5,008 nucleotides of DNA from assembly GCA_903913175.1 (NCBI GenBank), contig CAIWKF010000030.1, positions 1 through 5,008 on the forward strand, in the 5' to 3' direction. The first letter of the stretch is position 1; each line of letters begins with the position of its first letter. Source of the stretch: Candidatus Staskawiczbacteria bacterium. Its GTDB lineage: Bacteria; Patescibacteriota; Minisyncoccia; Minisyncoccales; Staskawiczbacteraceae. Positions 1-4,597 of the stretch are shown piece after piece. The position numbers and the translations under genes were made by a program. Below the pieces are notes generated by a model. It was given only the letters and a program-made list of their open reading frames with translations, was not told the DNA's origin and made no database searches.

Positions 1-80
1 GATTGTAAAACAGGGTCAGGTTTTAATTAAATTGCCAAACAAATTTCCAACCCTTCCTCCATTCTACAACAATATTTTCG

Positions 81-132
81 GTCAGATTTTATATGATGTA
101 ACCAATACCCCTATAGTCAGATTTTATATGAT
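81..132 (+). repeat. 17-bp direct repeat pair led by GTCAG
   Basis: GTCAGATTTTATATGAT occurs exactly at 81-97 and again at 116-132, a spacing of 35 bp. A diverged third copy, GTCAGGTTTTA, lies at 15-25 and matches the first 11 bases with one mismatch. The second copy lies inside the terminator-like hairpin at 107-147. GTCAG-led repeats with nearby C4/G4 stems resemble sequences I associate with REP/RAYT (Y1 transposase) elements, but no transposase is in the window, so this origin is only a guess. Confidence 0.7.
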
Positions 133-156
133 TTGATACGAAGGGGTGTTTTTTTT
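107..156 (+). terminator. rho-independent terminator-like hairpin with T8
   Basis: An outer stem pairs ACCCCT (107-112) with AGGGGT (142-147). After an internal loop, an inner stem pairs TCAGAT (117-122) with ATTTGA (131-136), including one G-T pair. Eight T residues follow at 149-156. The form fits an intrinsic terminator of an upstream transcription unit, which would insulate the pilin cluster. The stem is broken and not very GC-rich, and the same sequence contains a direct-repeat copy, so it could instead be the end of a small mobile repeat. Confidence 0.45.
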
Positions 157-165
157 GTAATAAAA

Positions 166-174
166 TGGTAAAAT
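166..174 (+). promoter_or_regulatory. candidate extended -10 promoter for the pilin cluster
   Basis: TGGTAAAAT provides a TGn extension and a TAAAAT -10 box at 169-174, about 30 bp before the pilD start. There is no good TTGACA-like -35 box. The T-run of the hairpin occupies that position, so this would depend on the extended -10. In DNA this AT-rich, -10 look-alikes are common. The placement just after a terminator and before the first gene of a tight operon is the main support. Confidence 0.3.
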
Positions 175-202
175 GTAAATAAGAAAATAGAATAAAATTT
201 AT

Positions 203-1069
203 ATGGAAATAATTTTAAGTAGTTTTATTTTTATACTTGGAGTTTGTATTGGCAGTTTTTTAAACTGCGTGGTTTATAGAATTGAGCAAGAAAAAAGCTT
301 TTTAGTTGGAAGAAGTTTTTGTCCCAATTGTAAGCATAATTTAAATTGGCTGGACCTGGTGCCAATTTTTAGTTATTTATTTTTGGGTGGAAAATGTAGA
401 TATTGTAAAAATAAAATTTCAATTCAGTACCCAATAATTGAAATTCTAACAGGCATTTTATTTGTTTTGATTTTTTTAAATTCTGGTTTTTCTTTTGCAA
501 GCTCAGGCGTTTGGGTTTTGGGATTTGGGTTTTGGGATTTCATAAACCTTGTGTTTTTGTTTTATGTTGCTAGTGTTTTGGTAATTATATTTTTATATGA
601 TTTAAAGCACTACTTAATACCAGACAATGTTTTGTTTCCTGCTATAATAATATCTATTTTGTATAAAATTTTTGAATTTTTGAATTTTTATAGTTTTAAT
701 ATTTTAAAATTGATTTTACATTTCAAATTCCAAATTTCAAATTTTGCCATAAATTATTTATTAGCTGTTGCCATTGCCTTTGGATTCTTTTTTATACTTT
801 GGTTTGCTTCACGCGGTAAATGGATGGGTTTTGGTGATGTAAAACTTGCCATTTTACTTGGTCTTGTCTTGGGATTTCCCAACATTTTGGTAGCTCTATT
901 TTTAGCTTTCTTTTTTGGTGCTATAATAGGAGTAGTGCTTATGGGTTTTAATAAAAAGAACATGAAAAGCGAAATACCATTTGGACCATTTTTAATTTCA
1001 GGAACTTTTGTGGCAATGTTGTGGGGAACAGAAATTATAAATTGGTATACTAGCTTGTTTATGTTTTAA
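203..1069 (+). CDS. pilD: prepilin peptidase / N-methyltransferase (type IV leader peptidase, A24 family)
   Basis: This is the integral membrane aspartic protease that cleaves the leader of type IV prepilins after Gly and, in the full-length family form, methylates the new N-terminus. The amino-terminal domain is present: GSFLNCVVYR at residues 17-26, then a zinc-binding CxxC pair (C40/C43 and C65/C68) and YPIIE at 76-80, marks of the bifunctional form. The catalytic aspartates are D133 (in YDLKHYLIPD) and D212 (in GFGDVK), followed by IPFGPFL at 258-264. About seven to eight hydrophobic segments cross the membrane. The length (288 aa) is normal. The two inter-motif intervals C68-D133 and D133-D212 are each roughly 15 residues longer than I recall for Pseudomonas PilD, and both contain heptad DNA repeats. 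The ATG at 203 is the only sensible start, with no Shine-Dalgarno site. It is the first gene of the cluster, and its likely substrates are encoded directly downstream. Confidence 0.97.
   Translation: MEIILSSFIFILGVCIGSFLNCVVYRIEQEKSFLVGRSFCPNCKHNLNWLDLVPIFSYLFLGGKCRYCKNKISIQYPIIEILTGILFVLIFLNSGFSFASSGVWVLGFGFWDFINLVFLFYVASVLVIIFLYDLKHYLIPDNVLFPAIIISILYKIFEFLNFYSFNILKLILHFKFQISNFAINYLLAVAIAFGFFFILWFASRGKWMGFGDVKLAILLGLVLGFPNILVALFLAFFFGAIIGVVLMGFNKKNMKSEIPFGPFLISGTFVAMLWGTEIINWYTSLFMF
510..537 (+). repeat. heptad simple repeat inside pilD (G-rich form)
   Basis: Two exact tandem copies of the 14-mer TTTGGGTTTTGGGA make four 7-base units, TTTGGGT/TTTGGGA alternating. They encode part of a Gly/Phe/Trp-rich hydrophobic loop (about residues 103-112) between the second CxxC and the first catalytic aspartate. 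Such perfect tandem DNA in a coding region suggests repeat expansion or insertion rather than protein-level selection. Confidence 0.85.
669..745 (+). repeat. heptad-like simple repeats inside pilD (TTGAA and TTYCAAA forms)
   Basis: Two TTTTTGAA units at 669-684 are followed, after about 36 bp, by TTTCAAA (721-727), TTCCAAA (728-734) and TTTCAAA (735-741), then TTTT. The second block has a strict 7-base period. TCCCAAA, the reverse complement of the TTTGGGA unit at 510-537, differs from TTCCAAA by one base, so the blocks look like one family in two orientations. The stretch encodes residues between the two catalytic aspartates of PilD and corresponds to an enlarged loop. Confidence 0.75.
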
Positions 1070-1075
1070 AGATAA

Positions 1076-1108
1076 TTTTCAATTTTCAATTTTCATTAAA
1101 TTTTCAAT
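1076..1108 (+). repeat. heptad repeat spanning the pilD to minor-pilin gap and start codon
   Basis: TTTTCAA (1076-1082), TTTTCAA (1083-1089) and TTTTCAT (1090-1096) are tandem 7-base units. TTTTCAAT follows at 1101-1108 and ends inside the ATG of the next gene. A further CAATTTTCAAAA continues into the coding sequence. The whole 37-bp intergenic gap is therefore repeat DNA and leaves no room for a Shine-Dalgarno site. Its 7-base period matches the two blocks inside pilD. Confidence 0.8.
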
Positions 1109-1691
1109 GAAACAATTTTCAAAAATACAATTATTTTCTAGTAGCAAGGGCATAACATTGGTAGAAGTTTTAGTTGTTGTTTTTTTGGTAACCTTATTTT
1201 CTGGTGTTTTGATTGCTAATTTTCCTAAAATTAAACTACAGTTTGCTTTAAGCGGTGTAGTACACAAATTTGCTCAAGATTTAAAAAATACACAAGAGCT
1301 TGGCGGTGCTGGCTCTCAAATTAAGGAAAATAATGTTATAGTTGCAGTAAAAGGGCATGGAATACATATTAATTTTTTTACTTTAGGAAATAAAAAGTAC
1401 ATTACATATGCTGACAAAAATGGAGACCAACAGTATAATTTTGAGGATGATGGTTATCCTATAAAACAAATTGATTTAAGTCATGAATATCCTGGAATTA
1501 TTATTCATGAAATTGTTAATGCAAATAGTCAAAATCTGTCAATTAATTTTAGGCCACCAAATTTTAGTACAGCAATAAGTAGTTTGGTTGAGGGTCAAAA
1601 TAGTGTGGAAATTATTTTTGCAACAGAAAGTGATTTAGAAAATACAAAAACTGTATCAATTAATAGCTTGGGTTTAATAGAAATAAAATAA
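1107..1691 (+). CDS. minor pilin / pseudopilin, GspH-FimT-like
   Basis: The 15-residue leader ends in KG, with cleavage expected between G15 and I16. The mature start ITLVEVLVVV has Glu at +5 and a single hydrophobic helix to about residue 38, the class III signal recognised by PilD. The body is a soluble beta-rich head. The placement of GHGIHI near 83-88, the YADKNGD stretch and INFRPPN near 146-152 resemble GspH/FimT heads. First position in an H-I-J-K order supports this, but the head is divergent. Residues 103-114 (D103, N105, D107, Q109, N111, D114) fit the spacing of an EF-hand or dockerin-like calcium loop. The gene follows pilD by 37 bp of repeat DNA, has no Shine-Dalgarno site, and lies 3 bp before the next gene. 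It would sit in the membrane before assembly into a fibre or tip complex. Confidence 0.85.
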   Translation: MKQFSKIQLFSSSKGITLVEVLVVVFLVTLFSGVLIANFPKIKLQFALSGVVHKFAQDLKNTQELGGAGSQIKENNVIVAVKGHGIHINFFTLGNKKYITYADKNGDQQYNFEDDGYPIKQIDLSHEYPGIIIHEIVNANSQNLSINFRPPNFSTAISSLVEGQNSVEIIFATESDLENTKTVSINSLGLIEIK

Positions 1692-1694
1692 GTT

Positions 1695-2261
1695 ATGTTT
1701 ATCAATTTTAAAAATATAAAAAAACAAAAAAACCTATCTATAAGCAGGCGAGGGTTTACTATTATAGAATTAATAATTTCTATTTTTATTTTAACAGCCG
1801 CAATTATTGGCATTTATAGTGCTTTTTATACTGTAATTGTCCAGACAAGTGTTTTATCTTCTCGTTTTACAGCCTCATACTTAGCTCAAGAAGGTTTAGA
1901 AATAATTAGAAATATTAGAGATAGTAATTGGGTAAGATCTGTGGTATTAAACTCTTCAGCTAGTTGGGACGATGTTTTGTCGCCTTGCTATTTAGGGTGC
2001 CAAGTAGATTATAAAACAAAAACTTCAGATGGATCAATTGCAATAACCCCTTACGGTGATGGAGATTATTTAAATATAAAAAAAGTAGATGGTTTTTACA
2101 CTTATGAAACAACCGATGTAACACAAACTAAATTTAAAAGGAAAATTACAGTTTCTTCTGAAGGAGGGTATATTTTAAAGGTTATTGTAGAAGTTACTTG
2201 GAATGATAGGGGTCAAGATTTTAAGTTTTCTGCCGAAGAATATTTATATAACTGGTATTAG
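1695..2261 (+). CDS. minor pilin, PilV/GspI-like
   Basis: The leader is a long basic 20 residues ending in SRRG. The mature protein begins FTIIELIISI, with Glu at +5 and a hydrophobic helix to about residue 50. LAQEGLEIIRNIRDSNW (63-79) is the conserved amphipathic end of the N-terminal helix in PilV/GspI-type minor pilins, in which inner-membrane assembly is started by an I-J-K tip. The head has a close cysteine pair (C98 and C102), a likely disulfide, and ends with strands around KFKRKITV, VIVEVTWND and EEYLYNWY. ATG 1695 is 3 bp after the previous stop and is the only Met before the cleavage site. It lacks a Shine-Dalgarno site, so translation is probably coupled to the upstream gene. Membership of the minor-pilin family is secure; the exact I/V assignment is by helix motif and gene order. 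Confidence 0.88.
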   Translation: MFINFKNIKKQKNLSISRRGFTIIELIISIFILTAAIIGIYSAFYTVIVQTSVLSSRFTASYLAQEGLEIIRNIRDSNWVRSVVLNSSASWDDVLSPCYLGCQVDYKTKTSDGSIAITPYGDGDYLNIKKVDGFYTYETTDVTQTKFKRKITVSSEGGYILKVIVEVTWNDRGQDFKFSAEEYLYNWY

Positions 2262-2286
2262 TAAAAATTCTAAATTTAAAAAAATA

Positions 2287-2925
2287 ATGAATTTTTTAAA
2301 TAAAAAGCAAAATAAATCTGGTTTTACCTTAATTGAGCTTGTTGTTGTAATAAGTGTTTTTTTACTTGTTATGGGAACAGCTATTGGTATTTTTATTTCT
2401 GTAATTGAAAACCAAAAAAAAATTTCAGCTGAACAGGAAATTATAAGCCAAGCTAGTTATGTTATTGAATATATGAGTAAGGCACTAAGAATGGCAAAAA
2501 CAGACCTGGTTGGTGATGTAACAATAGGGGGTTGTCTTGGGTTAGATTATAAGGGATATAACTATTTATTTACCAAGCTAGACTCTTCTACTAATAAATA
2601 TTTTGGTATAAAATTTATTAATCAGTCAGATAATAATGCTTGCGTAGAATTCTTTTTAGATAATACTGACCCAAATAATATTGTTTTAAAAGAAATTAAA
2701 AATAATGGAGAGGCTGTTAATTTTACATCTTCTAAATTAAAAATAAATCAAGCTGAATTTAGAATAAACGGAGTTAATAATATTGGCTATTTTGGTTCTT
2801 ATGTGGGGCAAGAGGTTCAACCCAGGGTAACCATATTTCTTGATGTTTCTATGCAAAGTGGCACAAGTCAAGTAAACAAAAAAATACAAACAACAATTTC
2901 TCAAAGAAATTTAAATATACAATAA
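2287..2925 (+). CDS. minor pilin, PilW/GspJ-like
   Basis: The start chosen is ATG 2287, which gives 212 aa and a compact leader of 12 residues ending in KSG, then FTLIELVVVI with Glu at +5. An upstream in-frame ATG at 2203 would overlap the previous gene by 59 bp and give an abnormally long leader, so it is rejected. The N-terminal helix runs on through the QASYVIEYMSKALRMA segment (55-70), usual for J/PilW-type minor pilins. The head has two cysteines, C83 and C119, plausibly bonded, and the C-terminus RVTIFLDV...IQTTISQRNL is the closing strand pair seen in many pseudopilins. The third place in the H-I-J-K order supports the call. It follows the previous stop by 25 bp and precedes the next start by 1 bp, with no Shine-Dalgarno site. 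Confidence 0.88.
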   Translation: MNFLNKKQNKSGFTLIELVVVISVFLLVMGTAIGIFISVIENQKKISAEQEIISQASYVIEYMSKALRMAKTDLVGDVTIGGCLGLDYKGYNYLFTKLDSSTNKYFGIKFINQSDNNACVEFFLDNTDPNNIVLKEIKNNGEAVNFTSSKLKINQAEFRINGVNNIGYFGSYVGQEVQPRVTIFLDVSMQSGTSQVNKKIQTTISQRNLNIQ

Positions 2926-2926
2926 T

Positions 2927-3724
2927 ATGTATAAAAACAAACAAAAAGGATTTTCACTTATAGTAGTATTTTTTGTAATGTCTATAATGTTAGTTGTTGT
3001 TTTAAGCATGATATCAGTTTTACTTGGAGAAATGAATACTATGAGAAATATTGGAGATTCAACTGTAGCATATTATTTGGCTGAGAGTGGAGTTGAAAAA
3101 ACACTTTATTTTGATAGACAAGATCCAAGTGGTATTTGTAATATTTGTACAGTTTGCACGGAGGGCGACACTTTTAATAATTGTAATGCTTGCACCCTTA
3201 CTCTTGGGGCCAATATAGGTGAAGAAGAAAACATTGACGGATGCTCGGTGGGAAGTTGTGTTAATTGTGAATTATCTTATAATACTTCTTATGTTGATTC
3301 TTCTGGTAATAAAAATTACAACATAAAAGCAAAAATTACTCCTAGTGATATTTATTCTGAAACAGCAATTTTTTCTTCAAGTATTTACAATGAAACAGCA
3401 AAAACAATTGAAACTAATTTTTCTAAAAAAATACTTGAAACAGCAAAGCCAGAAATAAAAACTGCCAATGTGTCTCCTAACTCTGTGATAGAAGGAACGC
3501 AAATTTTTATTATTGTTGAAATTGTAAATATTGTTAATATGCAAAACTCTGTAGCTTTTATTAAAAAAATAAATGATGATGGATCTTACGGAGAGGCAAT
3601 TAGAACACCGTTAAGAAATACATCTGGAAATACTTATACAGGATCTTGGACTGGGCCACTAGGAGCTTATGTTGTTGAAGTTAAATTTTGTAATACAAGT
3701 GGGTGCACAACACAAACTATTTAA
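2927..3724 (+). CDS. PilX/GspK-like minor pilin with cysteine-rich head and C-terminal Ig-like domain
   Basis: The leader is 8 residues, MYKNKQKG, then FSLIVVFFVM. Position +5 is Val13 instead of Glu, as in the GspK type, which lacks Glu+5 and caps the fibre tip. Hydrophobic residues run to about 33, followed by VAYYLAESGVEKTLY (47-61), the PilX signature. The head holds eight cysteines in a short span (C71, C74, C77, C86, C89, C106, C111, C114), which could form disulfides or bind metal. After a Thr/Ser linker with repeated ETA motifs (about 144-174), residues 175-265 look like an added Ig-like beta sandwich: PEIKTANVSPNSVIEGTQ, then GNTYTGSWTGPLGAYVVEV. It ends with CNTSGC (C255, C260). Typical PilX proteins end before this domain. 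The gene starts 1 bp after its predecessor. The next gene's signal peptide starts 1 bp after this stop. Confidence 0.87.
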   Translation: MYKNKQKGFSLIVVFFVMSIMLVVVLSMISVLLGEMNTMRNIGDSTVAYYLAESGVEKTLYFDRQDPSGICNICTVCTEGDTFNNCNACTLTLGANIGEEENIDGCSVGSCVNCELSYNTSYVDSSGNKNYNIKAKITPSDIYSETAIFSSSIYNETAKTIETNFSKKILETAKPEIKTANVSPNSVIEGTQIFIIVEIVNIVNMQNSVAFIKKINDDGSYGEAIRTPLRNTSGNTYTGSWTGPLGAYVVEVKFCNTSGCTTQTI

Positions 3725-3725
3725 T

Positions 3726-3782
3726 ATGAAGAAAATATATTTTTTAATTTTATTGTTATTTGTTTTTTATGTTTGCCAGTAG
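3726..3782 (+). other. orphan signal peptide, frame-disrupted from the Ig-domain protein
   Basis: ATG 3726, 1 bp after the previous stop, opens MKKIYFLILLLFVFYVCQ and ends at TAG 3780-3782. This is a textbook positively charged, leucine-rich export signal, but it lacks its cleavage region. The missing end, LPVGNVLA then TPSFE, is encoded immediately after in a different frame. One extra T in the T6 tract at 3763-3768 would give a continuous signal ending VFLCLPVGNVLA. An extra T in T6 at 3740-3745 would also work. The latter tract reads as the heptamer T_TTT_TTA in the codon phase needed for -1 slippage. Confidence 0.75.
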
Positions 3783-4576
3783 GCAATGTTTTAGCAACTC
3801 CAAGTTTTGAAATATATAGCTCTACCTCATATCCAACCATTACTCCTGTTTTAGCAGATTTTGAAGATAATGATTTAGTAGTAATGGTTAGTGCAGAAGA
3901 TGTTTCAGGAATTTCATTAATATCAGCAAAAATTATAGATTCAAGTGGCAATGAAGTTGAATCTAAATTAATGTTAAATGATGGAAACCCCCCAGATGCT
4001 AGCTCTTCAGACTCAATATATAGTATTACAATTAGTAATGTAAAAGCCTATACACCCGGAGCATATCATGTTGAAATTTTGGCTTTAGATAATTTGAATA
4101 TTTATCCTCCTGAAAATATGATTGTTGGAAATTTTGTTATAGAGCAAGTGGTACTTGAAACTTGCGTTACAAATAACGGAACTCAAATTTGTGCAGTTAT
4201 CTCAACTCTTAGTAATTCTGATCAAATTAGTGCTCCTGTAATAAACCCTGCAAGCGTTGTTGCTGGGGCAAGTACAGCAATTACTGCAACATTTAAAACA
4301 GCAACAAGCGGGAAACAAATAACCTTTAAAGACATAACAGATAATATTGTAATTGGAAGCACAATTACTGCTTCTGGTGTGGCAAGCATTTCTTATGCCA
4401 CTCTTTTGCTGGCAACAGTGGGAAGTCATACTATAAGTGCAGAATATGCTGGTGGCTTAAGTGATAATCCTTCTTATAAAACAGCAATCTTAAGTGTAAC
4501 AAGTCCTGGAATATGTTCTACTTCATTTGGGGCTACTATTTGCACAGCTATTGAAGTAACTCTAACTAATTATTAA
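3773..4576 (+). CDS. secreted Ig-like domain protein, candidate pilus tip adhesin (start disrupted)
   Basis: The open body is 267 codons from TTG 3773, but the natural start is almost certainly ATG 3726 with a one-base frame change (see the neighbouring feature). Counting from TTG, residues 1-8 are the end of a signal peptide with likely cleavage after VLA. Residues about 30-125 form an Ig-like domain with an acidic loop D70-G71, D75, D80, Y83, a pattern seen in calcium-linked extracellular Ig domains, and a PGAYHVEI strand. Residues about 155-243 resemble the bacterial Ig-like family Big_3_5: ITFKD, then a VGSHTISAEYAGG strand. Two similar motifs, C131-x8-C140 and C248-x8-C257, close each domain. 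There is no anchor at the C-terminus. Directly after an H-I-J-K pilin set, this is the PilY1 position, which suggests a pilus-tip adhesin. That role is inferred. No catalytic motif was seen. Confidence 0.72.
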   Translation: MPVGNVLATPSFEIYSSTSYPTITPVLADFEDNDLVVMVSAEDVSGISLISAKIIDSSGNEVESKLMLNDGNPPDASSSDSIYSITISNVKAYTPGAYHVEILALDNLNIYPPENMIVGNFVIEQVVLETCVTNNGTQICAVISTLSNSDQISAPVINPASVVAGASTAITATFKTATSGKQITFKDITDNIVIGSTITASGVASISYATLLLATVGSHTISAEYAGGLSDNPSYKTAILSVTSPGICSTSFGATICTAIEVTLTNY

Positions 4577-4597
4577 ATAAAAACTAAAATTAAAAAT

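Larger units (their letters stand above)
1..202. other. upstream non-coding or gene-end region
   Basis: No gene can be called with confidence here. One plus-strand frame is open from base 2 to a TGA at 134-136, giving 44 residues. It has C-ending codons (TTC, TAC, AAC) that are less AT-biased than the genes downstream, so it could be the tail of a truncated upstream gene. However, no family is recognisable and other frames are also open for 20 or so codons, so chance is equally likely. The stretch contains a 17-bp direct repeat, a terminator-like hairpin and a candidate promoter for pilD, each listed separately. Confidence 0.4.

Noticed and set aside
721..741. CRISPR array or short-spaced repeats
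   Set aside because: Units are 7 bases and contiguous with no spacers; this is a simple tandem repeat.
754..963. Minus-strand open frame within pilD
   Set aside because: It lies opposite the conserved GFGDVK catalytic region, has low-complexity Lys-rich content, and shows no family resemblance; it is a shadow of pilD.
1079..1267. Minus-strand open frame over the repeat and the first minor pilin
   Set aside because: It is antisense to the pilin signal and helix; its composition follows the repeat DNA.
1595..1813. Minus-strand open frame across the junction of two minor pilins
   Set aside because: It is antisense to well-supported genes and has no recognisable motif.
2203..2286. Upstream ATG 2203 as start of the PilW/GspJ-like gene
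   Set aside because: It overlaps the previous gene by 59 bp and would make a 40-residue leader before the cleavage site. ATG 2287 gives the usual short leader.
3722..3775. Read-through fusion of the PilX/K-like gene with the Ig-domain gene, which share a frame
   Set aside because: TAA is an efficient stop, and the joined sequence would place a hydrophobic signal-like segment between two soluble domains. A separate signal peptide at 3726 explains the data better.
3721..3951. Minus-strand open frame over the signal-peptide region
   Set aside because: It is antisense to the Ig-domain gene and the signal peptide; no motif.
4202..4429. Minus-strand cysteine-rich open frame
   Set aside because: The cysteines arise from GCA-rich (Ala) codons of the sense gene read in reverse; this is a shadow.
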